Source: Elmis aenea (lineage: Eukaryota > Arthropoda > Insecta > Coleoptera > Elmidae). Taken from it: 64,000 bases of DNA. The number at the start of each line of letters is the position of its first letter. Position 1 is the first letter of the stretch. The stretch is taken from contig OX393579.1 in assembly GCA_947652605.1 (NCBI GenBank), positions 54,628,970 to 54,692,969 on the forward strand, in the 5' to 3' direction. Position numbers and translations under genes: made by a program. The notes beneath the pieces were generated by a model. The model was given only the letters and a program-made list of their open reading frames with translations, had not been told where the DNA came from and ran no database searches. Shown one piece after another: positions 12,561-24,843 of this stretch.

Positions 12561-13328
12561 ATCATCAATTACCTGGTAAGCCCAAGTTCAAGAATCTAAA
12601 AAATTGGAAAAAAGAAACTAAGATTATGCAGATTAAGCAATGACAAATAGCAAAAGCTCAACACCGCAAAAAAATGCATTCCGTTTTTCAAAATTCGTCA
12701 GTACAAGCAAAGTTATCAGTTAAACATGCAAACACTATCTAAAAGCAATAAAACATATTTTTTGTTAGCAATATAAATAAAATGTCCAGCCATAAAAATA
12801 CCGGCAAAAATTTTAATTACCGAAAATTTTCTTGAACAAAATAATTACTTTAGGACCTAAAAACTTTTTATTTCCTGGACAAACTGGCCACAAGTAAGAG
12901 CTCAAAAACGGTACTGACCTGGCCAGCCCAAAATTTGTCGTTTACTCGCGATTAAGCAATTCTTCCAACGTTCAAACACCACAAAAATAAATATTAAGTA
13001 CATCCCGAGACAAAATGTGAATAAAACAATAAATTTATAACCTAGTCTAAATATGTGATGAATAAGAATATATAGAGTGCATAGCGAGCCTGTAAAAATT
13101 CCTTAATGCACAGATTTTTAAATATTTTTGAATGCCAAAACTTTCACTGTTAACTTTTTTCTTGATTTACTTCGGTAAAAGCATTAAGCAGGTTCGCGAC
13201 GGACGCTGCAAGAAACAGTAACGTCTTTTTGTTAAATAAAGTCCACAGCCTGCTGGAATATTTAAGTTCAGTGTAAAAGCTACTCTTGCAGAAATTTTTA
13301 AACGCTTCCATTCAAGGACTCTGTGTGT

Positions 13329-14285
13329 AGTTTTCGATTCAATTAATTACAGCTTTAGACCAGTGTTTCTCAAACTTTTTTCATTGAGGAGCCCTTCCAG
13401 ATTAAAAGCTTACAGAGGGCCCCAATCGATTATTTTTTTAGACAATTTTTGTTTTCTTAGCCTGGCAAAAAAAATTTGATGATTTTCGAACGTTACAAAA
13501 AGGCTCGGGGAACCCCCAGGGCTCCGCGGACCACACTTTGAGAAACACTGCTCTAGATGTTTTAAAATAAAAGTTCAGTTCCGGTTCATTCTGGTTTCGG
13601 TTCAGCTCTGAGTCCCAGTTTTCGTAAATTAAAGACTCTTAACTGTATTCAGTTTTCGATTTAGTTAATTACAGCTTTAGATCAGTGTTTCTCAAACTTT
13701 TTTCTTTAAGGATCCAAATTAAACACTTACAGAGAATCCCAATTAATTGTTTTTTAGACAATTTTTGTTTTCTTAGTCTGGGAAATAAATTTAGATGATT
13801 TTCGAACGTAAAGAAAAGGCTCGGGGAACCCCCCGGGCTCCACGGATCACACTTTGAGAAACACTGCTCTAGTCTAGATGTTTTAAAATAAAAGTTTAGT
13901 TCCGGTTCATTCTGGTTTTGGTTCAGCTCTGAGTCCCAGTTTTCGTAAATTAAAGACTCTTAACTGTATATAGTTTTCGATTCAGTTAATTACAGCTTTA
14001 GATCCGTGTTTCTTAAACTTTTTTCTTTGAGGAGCCCTTCCAAAATTAAAAGCTTATGGAGGACCCCAATCACTTGTTTTTTTAGACAATTTTTGTTTTC
14101 TTAGTGTGGCAAATAAATTTGGATGATTTTCGAACATTATGAAAAGGCTCGGGGAACCCCCAGAGCCCCGCGGACCACCCTTTGAGAAACACGGCTCCAG
14201 ATGTTTTAATATAAAAGTTTAGTTTCGATTCATTCCGGTTTTGGTTCAGCTCAGAGTCCCCGATTTTGTAAATTAAAGACAAGAC
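13329..14285. repeat. Three-unit tandem array (~321 bp) each containing a hAT-like MITE
   Basis: Units begin at about 13329, 13651 and 13972, each opening with AGTTTTCGAT. Each holds an element of about 185-190 bp (about 13361-13550, 13683-13866 and 14004-14184). Its ends are CAGTGTTTCTCAAAC and the inverse TTTGAGAAACACTG. In copy 1 the flanks CTTTAGAC and CTCTAGAT match at 6 of 8 bases, as expected of an aged hAT 8-bp target duplication. The flank is repeated with the element, so one insertion happened first and the whole block was then duplicated twice. There is no transposase. Confidence 0.8.
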
Positions 14286-14394
14286 CATTAAAAACTGCCG
14301 AAAATTACTGCCGTTTACATTTATAAATTAAATAATGACTTTTAAAATCAAACTCTAAAAATAAATTACCTTCCCGTTTTAAGCGTTTCATGTT

Positions 14395-17300
14395 TCAAAG
14401 AGCCGTCCGACTAGCACCCATGCCTCTGGCGGGAAGCGAATTGCTTTTCGCTGGTAGTTCCTTCGCGTGTGAATGCGCCACGACGATGCTGAGGCACTGG
14501 ACCCACTCTTCAGCGTTTTTGCCGTCCTTGGGCTTCAAAATGAGCGACTGATTCCCGGTGAATATTTCGAAAGCTTTGGGGATGTTTCTGGCACCTCGTG
14601 ACACTTTAACGGACCTTATTTGGTTGACGTCTATGCTCTCTCCGCCGCTCTGGAAGCGGAAAAAGTTATGCCGATGTGTTTTTTTTTTTTCGATGGTTGA
14701 TACTTACAGAGCCACGACACGACAAATGCGCACCAGATAACGTGAAATATCTAGTTCGCCACCTCCTAAACAATTTCCACTTTCCTTTTTTCTCTTTTAA
14801 TTGCCCTTCTATCACAGGTTGAGTATCTCCTGAAACAAAAACAAAAAAATAATTCTTCATACCTACTGTTTCGAACCCTGAGGATTTTCTTCTTTAATAA
14901 ATTACCTCTTAAAAATCCAACGGCCCTCTCAGGATGTGTACAAAGAAAACATCCCCACTGATATTTAGCAGCACCTTCAAGTTGTTCCGTAGAACCATTA
15001 ACGTTTCCGCTGCAAAGCTGGAAGACATCGAAGAAACCGGACTGTCTGAGTTCGTTCAATAACGCTTCTTGGTCCTTTGGACAGGGAAAAGCGCTCGTCA
15101 CGAGCGTCAGGAACGTTTTGTTTTCACATTTCAACATATCCCAACAATGTTTAAGACTCGTTACGCTTGTATCTCTTGAACTTAAGGCGTGAGAAGACCT
15201 TGCCTAAAAAAAAACTTAAGTCAAGGCACTCCAAAAAATGCACACGAGCTCCTGCATTCATATTCATACATAGATCTAACACTGACAGTCAATTGTTTTC
15301 GGGAAATTTCTTTCAATTGTTTGAAGTTCAGTCAATTGTTTCCAGAATTTTCTTTCAATTGTTTGAGGTTTAATTTATATTCATGCAAGTTACAGTAAGC
15401 TATGGAAGAGGTTAAATTGCAGTCAATTATTTCAGAAACTTTTTTAATTGTATGTAGTTCGGTCAATTGTTTGAGGTTTAATTTATATCCATGCAAGTTA
15501 TAGTAAGCTATGAGAAGAGGTTACATTGACAGTCAATTGTTTCAGATTTTTTTTTCAATCGTTTGTAGCTCAGTCAATTGTTTCCAGAATTTTCTTTCAA
15601 TTGTTTGTAGTTAAATTTATATTCATGCAAATTATAGTAAGCTATGGGCAGAGGTTACATTGACAGTCAATTGTTTCAGAATTTTATTTCAATTGTTTGT
15701 AGTTAAATTTGGATTCATGCAAATTATAGTAAGCTATGGGAAGAGGTTACTTTGACAGTCAATTGTTTCAGAATTTTGTTTCAATTGTTTGTAGTTAAAT
15801 TTATATTCATCCAAGTTATAGTAAGCTATGGGAAGAGGTTACATTGACAGTCAGTCAATTGTTTCAAATTTTTTTTTTCAATCGTTTGTAGTTCAGTCAA
15901 TTGTTTTCAGAATGTTCTTTCAATTCTTTATAGTTAAATTTATACTCATGCAAGTTGTAGTAAACTATGGAAAGAGGTTACACATTGACAGTCAGTCAAT
16001 TGTTTCAGATTTTTTTTTCAATTGTTTGTAGTTCAGTCAATTTTTCAGAATTTTCTTTCAATTATTTGTAGTTACATTTATGTTCATGCAAGTTATAGTA
16101 AGCTATGGGAACAGGTTACATTGACAGTCAATTGTTTCCAGAATTTTTTATCAATTGTTTGTAGTTAAATTTGGATTCATGCAAATTATAGTAAGCTATG
16201 GGAAGAAGTTACATTGACAGTCAATTGTTTCAGAATTTTCTTTTAATTGTTTATAGTCTAATTTATATTCATGCAAATTATAGTGCCATGGGAAGAGGTT
16301 ACATTGACAGTCAATTGTTTCAGATTTTTTTCAATTGTTTGTAGTTCATTCAATTGTTTCCAGAATTTTCTTTCAATTGTTTGTAGTTAAATTTATATTC
16401 ATGCAAATTATAGTGAGCTATGGGAAGAGGTTACATTGACAGGCAATTGTTTCAAAAAATTGTTTACAATAAACTTAGTACATACTTGTAAAGCTATAAA
16501 CATCAGGTGAATCCATATTCTGGGATTCCTCGTCCTCATCGTGAAGAACGTACGAGAATACAAACAGTGCTGCCCTCTGGCTTGACACGCGAAATGCAAC
16601 TTTGCCGACTTTTTATGTCGTTTCTCCTCGATCGTGCATCTGGCCGGCGGAGGTATTTTCGCGGACACCTTGTCCATGTAAGACTTGATTTTATCCAGAT
16701 GTTTTTCGCAAAAGTGCTGGACTGTATCACGCAGGGGATACGGCTCGAACACGCTGACGCGCGGCGACGTGGCGCTCTGATTTAGAATCGTGACGCTCGT
16801 GTTGTTGGCTCTTCGCGTCGTCACGGTGCTGGGTCCGCTAATATTGACAAGCCCTGCAAAAAAATAATTAAAACGATTATTGATTGTTGCAGTTTTAAAA
16901 GTTGCCGCAACAAAATAAGTGGAAGCTATCAGAAATGAAACAACTGAATCACACTTAGTACTTTAACTGTCAGTAAAAAACAGTTGCCATGACGGTTATT
17001 AGAGATGGTGATTGTTTTTTGTTTAAGAATGAAACTTACCGCTCCCCATGGCTGAAGTAACTGTCCCATTATTCTGGCTATCACCGACCGACACTTGGTG
17101 TACTGTACCGGACCCAATAGGTATTGAGTGTGTGACTGCGCTGTTAGAACCGCTTGTAACGTTAGTTAATACTGATACTTGTCCGCCCGATATTGGTCCC
17201 GTATAAACAGAGCTAACCGTCACGGAATTATTCGAACTAACACTTGCTCCATGTGATGTTCCAACTTGTACTGGACTTAACTAATAAAAAGGAAACAAAT

Positions 17301-20300
17301 GAATAAACAATCCTTTCAAGAAAAAACAAATTAATGACCAATCGTTTCAAAAAACAAATGCACATCTACACAGCAATTGTTTTTATATGGCTAAACCTTC
17401 TACAAAAACAACCACACATTATACACATCAATTGTTTTTTAATATTCAAATATTGTGTATTATGTGCAGTTGTTTTTTTAAAAGGTTTAGTCATATAAAA
17501 ACAATTGCTGTTTAGATGTGCATTTGTTTTTTAAAAGGATCTTGAGATTTTTTTCTCACCTGATTGCTGTGGTTGGACCCAACGGGCGTTAATAACGTTA
17601 GAGGCCCTTGACTATGAGGCCGTGGAATTATCCTTGGGGGAGATATAGTGGTAACGGTGACTCCTCCACTAGAAACCTTGGTGTTTGGAACCCCCCACTT
17701 GTTGGTTCCTGTGACTACTACGTTGTTTGCTAAAGGAGGTACAGGTACTACGGATGAAGGTACTGGCACATTTATTTGCTGCGACGAACTAAGACGGGTC
17801 ATGCTTTTGTGTAAACCACCCACTGAACTACCTGTAAACATAAAATAATAACATTGATAAATTTCTAAATTTTTGCTGATGCCATACTCCAAAACAAATA
17901 AAACAAAACTTACAACAATATGCCTATTTAGGAAAATATTAATAGGTGTCTGATTTGATTGAAGTAATGAAAAGTTTTGCACAAACGTTTAGGATAAGCC
18001 AACCTTTTTTTCGAATACCTTGCCTTAATATACTAGAGTCGAAGCCTGACACATTCAAATAAGTCATTCAGTTGTTTAATTATTTCAAATGTTTTAATTC
18101 AACTGTTTTCATTCAACCACTAATTTACAAGTTAATTTTCTTACCTGCTACATTTAACCTCGTCATACTGCGATGCGTGTTGCTTGTGGCTAAACGTCCG
18201 GTGCTTCTCGAATCCACGAGTTTGGGTTTACGTGTGTAACCACCTTGAGGTGCAGGTACTGCAGGTGTTTGGTTGTTGCCGCCCACCTTTACTATGGTAA
18301 TTCCACCGGATGTAACTTGGTTACTGTTCTGATTTGTTGAACTTATTTGGTTGATTTGATTTGTACTGAAATTATAATATTTACATGGATGAGTTTAATA
18401 TTTATGAAACTCTGCGGATGTTTCCAAAACGTTTATAAATATTTTGTGAAAACATTTGAAGATCTATACTCGAAACATTTGAAGAACTATACTTGAAACA
18501 TTTGAAGAACTATACTTGAAACATTTGAAGAAATATACTTGAAACATTTGAAGAACTATACTTGAAACATTTGAAGAAATATACTCGAAACATTTGAAGA
18601 ACTATACTTGAAACACTTGAAGAAATATACTCGAAACATTTGAAGAACTATACTCGAAACATTTGAAGAACTATACTATACTCGAAACATTTGAAGTACT
18701 ATACTTGAAACATTTAAAGAAATATACTTGAAATATTTGAAGATCTATACTCGAAACATTTGAAGAAATACTTTCAAAATATAAAGAATTACTAGACCAT
18801 TTTATTCATGAAAAAAAATGAAAGAATTTTGAACAAAATAAGCATCACTTAAAATTTATTTGCCTCATTCTTGCTTCACATTATGGCAAAGGCATGTTGC
18901 AGTTCAAGAAATGCAATAATTTATAACAACATTTTAAGAGTAAAGTACGGTAGAAATTTTACTGTACCTTGTATGGTGCCTTTTTCGAACCCCCGCTAGA
19001 ACTTTATCAGTAAACAGAACGGGATACGAACTGCACAATAGCGTAGCCTCCCTCAATAACGTACTTTGGGATCCTCGATCGGCCTTCGGTAAATATTCCA
19101 ACACGAAATTTAATGCATCCTGGGCACGATCCTGAAAATTATCAACAAATTAACATTAACACAAATCCAATTCGTCACGACGAAGTACGTCTACATAACC
19201 AAATAAAATTGTTTAACTCACCTTGCTTAATTTACCGACGGCACCAATGACTTGTGCTGCCACACACACAGTGTGGGGATATTTTTGGGCTACCAATTTA
19301 AGCGCGTTAACGTGGTCTGCTAACAACGCGGGCTTGTTTTCTGCCATGTTGAGAAAAACTTGTAAAGTAGGTGCCGCCGTATTTGAACTGTTTAGGTATT
19401 CACATAATTGTGGTACACTCGCTTCCAAAAGCTAGAAAAACAAAAAATGCACACTAAACAACTGAAGATATAAAACAATTGAAAACATAAAACAATTGAA
19501 AACATAAAACAAACGAAAACATAATACAACTGCAATCATAAAACAATTGAAAACACAGTAAAAAGCTAAAAAAACAACAACAAATGCACACTAAACAACT
19601 GAAAATACAAAACAATTGAAAACATAAAACAAACGAAAACAATACAACTGAAAACATAAAACAATTGAAAACACAGTGAAAAGCTAAAAAACAAAAAAAA
19701 AGCACACTAAACAACTGTAAATATAAAACAATTGAAAACACAAAACAAAGGAAAACATAAAACAACTGAAAACATAAAACAATTGAAAACACAGTGTCAT
19801 GTAAAAATTCTTATTGGATAAATGTCGTAATTTATTAAAATAGTGTTGTAAAATTAATTTAAAATTATTTACCGTCGGATTATCCTTGGCAATCAAGGAA
19901 AACAGATGAAGCAGAGCTAATTTTTCTTGGTTATCACAGTGGGGCAGCAGAGAGACTAATGCCATAGCATGTCCTTGAAGTGGCTCAGGAGAGACCTCAT
20001 AAATTTGTCCTAATACTCTACATAACGGGTAATTACCTAAAACAAAGCAAAAAATAGTGTTGATGTACAGATAAATTAACCACTGCTCCATCTCTAATAA
20101 TAAGCAAGATACCCTATCGAATTTAGGCCACCATGTACACACATTTTCAATCATTACACCACATAATAATTTCATGCAATAAAATCAGTCATCACACATG
20201 AATAATGATAATTTTTTTCGGGTTCGGGTTTGCTTAATGGGGTTGGTCTCTGATGTAAGTGAAAGTATTAATAGATATTATTCATACCTGATATAATAGA

Positions 20301-21198
20301 ATCCATAATGGGTTGAACATGTGGACTAAGCAGAGAAGCATGTTCTATAGCTGCCAATGATAAGTACGAGGCCATATTCCTGGATAGCTCTTTATTTCCT
20401 TTGTGGAGGAATTTAACGGCAACCGGTAAGGCACGTTGCATCACAGATTTTTTACTATAATTCTAAAATACACCAAAACATAAGAATACTACACAAAAAC
20501 AAATGAAGATCTATTACAATTTAAGAAATGCGATGTGGTCATGATACTTGGAAGAAAAGTGTAAATTGCAATTGTTGATTAAGGAAAATTACAAAGTTTA
20601 AAATACAAGTGATTCATAAAAGCATTTTGACTTCAAAAAATAATAAAAATAAATAAAATTTGCCTAAGCCACCACGATCTATGCAAAAACTGCTTAAAAA
20701 ACAAATGTGTACAATGTTACTTAAAAAAAATCAAAATGAGCTAAACCTTACCAGGAAAATACAAGAAATAATATCACTGGATATTTTTGCGTGTGGAGGA
20801 TCCTCATCTCGCGATGACAACTGCAAATTGTGGTGCAGACACGATTCTAAAAGATTAACCAGCGCATCGCAGTGTTTTTCAGCACTTCCTGTTTCTCGTA
20901 TACAAGAAGTGACCCGAGTAACGCATATTTCAACGACACTCTGATCATTATCATTATGTGCGTAGTCAGGTAGTGATGCGATCGCAGTGATTTCGTTTAG
21001 CTGCAAAACGAGCGTTAATATCAGCATCGTTGGGAGTTAAAAATCTTAAGATCGACTTACCACTTGTGTCAAGTCATTTACAATTTCGCTGTCAGGCACT
21101 GAAAATAAGTCCCCAGCTCTTGATAAGTCTCTGTTTTTTAGTACTTGCATGAACAGCTCGTGCATTTTACGTGAATTCTTTTCTTCGTTCACAGTCAT
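14395..21198 (-). CDS. melt: Melted / VEPH1 (PH-domain adaptor of insulin/TOR signalling)
   Basis: Thirteen coding exons join in frame: 21198-21061, 21000-20752, 20462-20288, 20036-19873, 19431-19222, 19131-18968, 18365-18145, 17831-17560, 17280-17040, 16853-16486, 15203-14906, 14829-14708 and 14649-14395. They give 958 aa, near Drosophila Melted. The N-terminal half is alpha-helical and armadillo-like (for example [20 protein letters not shown]). A low-complexity Ser/Thr/Val/Gly middle follows. Conserved blocks [20 protein letters not shown] and a C-terminal PH domain (about aa 834-940, from [19 protein letters not shown] to [13 protein letters not shown]) close the protein. Melted binds membrane phosphoinositides and links Tsc1 and FoxO to growth and fat storage. 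The start follows a splice acceptor at 21221, so the leader is spliced. Introns hold several independent tandem and inverted repeats, listed separately. Confidence 0.93.
15285..16462. repeat. ~92-bp minisatellite in a melted intron
   Basis: Ten or so degenerate copies of a unit holding GTCAATTGTTTCAGAATTTT, TTCAATTGTTTGTAGTT, ATATTCATGCAAATTATAG and AGCTATGGGAAGAGGTTACA. Copies vary by substitutions and by loss of sub-blocks. The array makes up nearly the whole intron 15204-16485. It lengthens short spurious ORFs on the plus strand. Confidence 0.85.
17349..17533. repeat. Inverted repeat (~85-bp arms) in a melted intron
   Basis: The left arm runs from AAAACAAATGCACATCTACA through ATATGGCTAAACCTTCTA. 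The right arm is its reverse complement, ending AGATGTGCATTTGTTTT. Arms differ at a few positions and the loop is short (about 15-20 nt). The melted pre-mRNA would form a long stem here, inside intron 17281-17559. No transposon family is recognised. Confidence 0.8.
18445..18775. repeat. ~24-bp minisatellite in a melted intron
   Basis: About a dozen copies of GAAACATTTGAAGAACTATACTT with alternations AACTATACTT/AAATATACTC. The block sits in intron 18366-18967, 80 bp from an exon. Confidence 0.9.
19436..19797. repeat. Three-copy ~118-bp repeat of AAACAATTGAAAAC words in a melted intron
   Basis: Three long units each start near GCACACTAAACAACTGAA and end AAAACACAGTGAAAAGCTAA. Each is itself made of shorter words such as ATAAAACAATTGAAAAC, giving a two-level structure. 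It fills most of intron 19432-19872. Minus-strand ORFs over it are repetitive Phe/Cys/Leu strings and not genes. Confidence 0.85.
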
Positions 21199-21220
21199 GT
21201 TGCAATCACCATAGTTAAAA

Positions 21221-22638
21221 CTGAAAAGTACAAGTTGTTTTTGACGGATTTTTGCATTTACACGTGTTTAATGTTTAACGCAATATATATAAATAAACTA
21301 CACGTAAGAAGGTAAACACTGATAAAACGTAATCAGTTATCTGTGGTTGTTGATTAATTTATTATCTGCCACATAGATAAACACCTGTTAACTTACCTTG
21401 TTTAACAAACTTTCACTTTAGCACGCCGGTTTAATTTGTTTGGAGAACATTACTGGTGTTTGCAGACAGTTCAATCATTAATTATCATTACCTTGCTGTC
21501 TATTTTCTTACCGCGAAACTATAAAAAAATTTACATACTTGTGGATAGTTCAATGAACTTCAGGTGAAACAAACGTGTAAACTGTTAAGGTGTTTTACAG
21601 GTGGTTGAGCAATTTGCGCATGCTTGCAGCACTCAAGGTATTTTACAGAAGGTGTATTACTCCACAAACCTAAGGTACTCGTAATATCTGTACAGAATTA
21701 CGTTAAACGAAGGTGAACGCTCGTAGGATTACTTTTTACTTAAATCAGTGAACTGTGACAAATTCCACGAACGATATAATCGAGTTATTCAATTTTATAT
21801 AAGCAATCAATGCCACTAATTTTGCAACTATCTGTAACAATTACACGTATATTTTGTTACAATAGTTATCTACTTTCAACAATGGGCAACTTACCTAGCT
21901 CAAGAATCCATTGTTCCACGTCCAAGTCTTATTGGTTGCATAGTGAACGATTAGCAATTGTTTTAATCGAACTTACAGGGGGGTGGACGAACAGACAGAC
22001 AGACATTACGCTTAGATTAATTGTTTGAAGCAACCAAAGCTTCAGAAAAAACTCGAATCAATTTTTTCTTGCCAAAAGATAAATTACACATAATACTAAC
22101 TCGATTAAAGTTTGGAAAAGAAATAAATAAGAAACTGAATGACTCAAATATTTTTATTACTTCAAGATTACTCACTCTTTATTGCAACATTATCATTAGC
22201 TGCTATAGTACTTTTAACATTGTCATGTAATAAATTTATGATTATTAGCACACGTTAAACAAGTTGCAATAAATATTTCGCATTTAGGTTTTTTTTTAAA
22301 TACATAATTATGCTGTAATTTATTTTTATACAAGCTATTGGACCATTGATCTTTCGCACATATTTTTTTGAACAAATCGTCCTGCCTTCAATTCAATATA
22401 ATTATTTAACTACAAGTTGTTGGAATTTTTATGAACAGAAATTCTTGTTTTTTTTTAAGACCCGCTGCAAATATAAGATCAGCATCATTCTTTATCACTT
22501 TCAGTAAGATTTTAAAAAAAAACTTAAAATATTAATCAATAGACGTGAATGTAAAAATAATTTATTAAAATAATTTACTAGTGTTATTTTTATACACCTA
22601 ACTAAATATCAATACATTAATATGCAAAAATGTTATCG
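21221..22638. other. 5' region of melted and 3' flank of the first carrier gene
   Basis: A good minus-strand donor, GTAAGT read on the minus strand at 21396-21391, suggests a non-coding melted leader exon starting at 21397 and running rightward, spliced to the acceptor at 21220/21221. The transcription start is unknown. The rest is AT-rich with no gene and probably includes the 3' UTR of the neighbouring carrier at its right end. Confidence 0.4.
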
Positions 22639-23696
22639 TCATAAATATTTTGCCTGTAAGTCTTTTAATATATCCCAAAACATTAATGTAAACACAGAAT
22701 GAGGTCCTAAGCGTAGATAATGTGCAGTTACACCTTTATAAAACCCGAAAAATCCTTCAGTTTGCCATACTTTCACAAAACAGTCCCCTATTCCTTTATA
22801 CAACAACCCCCTACCTTGCGAATCAACACCTAAAACAAAACAAAAAATTTGTACCTTCTTTTGTTTAACAATTTTTCTTTGTTAAACAAAAGAAGGTACA
22901 AATTTAACTACCAATAAATTACTGCCGGTTTCGTACCTTGATTATATAATCTAGTAGAAACGAGATCAACTGGTGTCATCATAATTGTTTGGAAAAATCC
23001 GCCAACCATACTGGCCGTAAAAGAAATAATCAAAGGAGAATTATTGAGAGTTTGATATTGTCTAAGAACATCCTTTGTCATTGCAAAAGAAGTAAGTTGA
23101 GCCGAAGAACCCGCAACAGCTCTTAACGACGTTACAGCACCACCTCTCCAAAGGCCAAATATCTAGCAATTAAAAACTATCAAAATTAGTTACTCTGTGG
23201 GCTTTAAACTCACCCCGTGTTTGCCGTAAATTTTTTTAATAGCAGCCCATGTACCAGCATGACTGTGTTGATAACCAACCGCGATGTTCTGAGCAGCTTG
23301 GGCTTGCAACTGTGTTTTAATAAGAAAAAAAGGGCTCCCAATAAACGCCCCAGTAGCTCCACTTACGGACGCAGCTAAAGCACTTTTATAAAATACGGTT
23401 TTACCCTTACTATCTGTAACCCACCCTTGTCCAATAAACCACTGATATAACCCTAGCCGAACACAATTCTTTATGAAATGTTGTGTTAAGGCCGGCAGAA
23501 GTCCTTTTTGAAGTCCCAACACCCCGTCATTTTTTATTACTACCATAGCAGCATGGAAGATATTTTTATAGTGCACTGCATGTTGGCCACGGGCTCGTAA
23601 TTCTCCTTGCAGCTGCATACGGGTTTTTACGACGTCCATGGGGTTTGTTAGGAAGCCAGAGCCTGCTGCCGCAAGCCCCCCAATTAAAAAATCCAT
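22639..23696 (-). CDS. SLC25A35: Mitochondrial carrier SLC25A34/35-like, copy A
   Basis: Exons 23696-23214, 23162-22937 and 22829-22639 give 299 aa, the normal carrier length. The three carrier repeats show signatures [28 protein letters not shown] and TPVDLVSTRLYNQ. Repeat 2 lacks the acidic residue and repeat 3 has Ser instead of Lys/Arg; similar relaxed signatures appear in copies B and C. The start MDFLIGGLAAAG is the typical N-terminus. These proteins sit in the mitochondrial inner membrane; their substrates are not settled. Copy A has two introns and lacks the intron that B and C carry after codon 81. Intron 22830-22936 contains a perfect hairpin. It is the left member of a dispersed trio. 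Confidence 0.9.
22845..22905. repeat. Perfect 26-bp hairpin in the copy A intron
   Basis: The left arm AAATTTGTACCTTCTTTTGTTTAACA (22845-22870) is perfectly complementary to the right arm at 22880-22905, with a 9-nt loop. It takes up more than half of a 107-bp intron and includes a TGTACCTT word resembling the reverse complement of a splice donor. Confidence 0.85.
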
Positions 23697-24843
23697 TGTG
23701 ATTAAAAATATTTAAATCGAGGGTGCATTTTTTTAGGGTACGATCTGCAAGGATACTTTCTTTATACGTTTGAATTGTAAGCAAATTTGAAAAATAGGTT
23801 AGTTAATCTCTGAAGCCAATTTAAATTCTTATAACAAGCTACTACAAAACTAATCGTACTATTTAGAAAAACAAAACAAATTTCTTAAACTACGCTCTTA
23901 TTAAATGACTTAAGAAAGCCCCTAATTACATTAGTTTTTTATCTACAAAGTTTTCCTCAATTCTAACCTAACCTCATTTAGCAATAATTCATTAAATCAA
24001 ACAAATGGTGTGCAAAAATTTACCTGTAATATTACAACTACACATGCATATTTAAAACAACACTATTTATACATAAATACTTTATTTCCTGCATTATTTA
24101 AGAAGTTTTAAAATCAGCTGTACCACATGTTGCATAACATACACATTTTTAACTCCGCCCCCATGTGAAACTGACGTGCGTTATACGCACTTAGTATACC
24201 AGTAAATCCAAAAAGTTTTTCGCGCTTAATTTAACAAGTTAATTAATTATAAAAATCATACGTGTTAAATGAATACTTGTTAGTGTTACAAAATAAGGTT
24301 TCAAGTTCATGAAAGATGAATAATAAACACATTATAGTAGTAACAATAAACAACTGTTCTATAAAATGTGTGTGCAAGGGTTGAAGTCATTTTCTTTGTT
24401 ATCTAATATCGTACAAGACATGTAATAAATAATCTGTTCAACTGAGGTCACACTATCATAAGTTACTTCAAAGATTCCCGTTGTTAAAAAAGTTTAGTAC
24501 AAAATACAGATGCACAAAGAACAGAAAAAAATCCTATAAAAATCACGAATTAAAAATGTGAAAACCACTTTAATATATTTAAATTTTGAAATGCTTTAAG
24601 TACTAAACAAATGAGTAAAATTAAATGTAGTAAAAATAATAAATGCCTAAAATATTTGTGGAATAAATTAAGATTAGGAACTGCTATATGAAACCGACCA
24701 CAATTTTTTAAGACGACAGAATAGTCTCAATTAAAAAAAAAATAACAAACGTTTCATAATTTTTAATAAAAACCAATTACTTATACAAAAAATATTCAAA
24801 AAAACATTTAAATTAACAATATTAACACAATTATCAGTCAACA

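Larger units (their letters stand above)
11300..14394. other. Convergent intergenic region, probably including the melted 3' UTR
   Basis: This is about 3 kb of AT-rich sequence between two convergent genes. Candidate minus-strand poly(A) signals appear as TTTATT on the plus strand, for example at 11941-11946, so the melted 3' UTR could be about 2.4 kb long. It contains a short Lys-coding tandem repeat (12390-12560) and a three-unit tandem array with hAT-like MITEs (13329-14285). No gene is recognised. Confidence 0.5.

Noticed and set aside
12315..12599. 94-codon Lys-rich ORF
   Set aside because: It is a tandem repeat with unit length divisible by three; no domain, no upstream gene structure.
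19454..20175. Minus-strand ORFs rich in Phe/Cys/Leu
   Set aside because: They read through the AAACAATTG repeat array in a melted intron; only 19873-20036 is exon.
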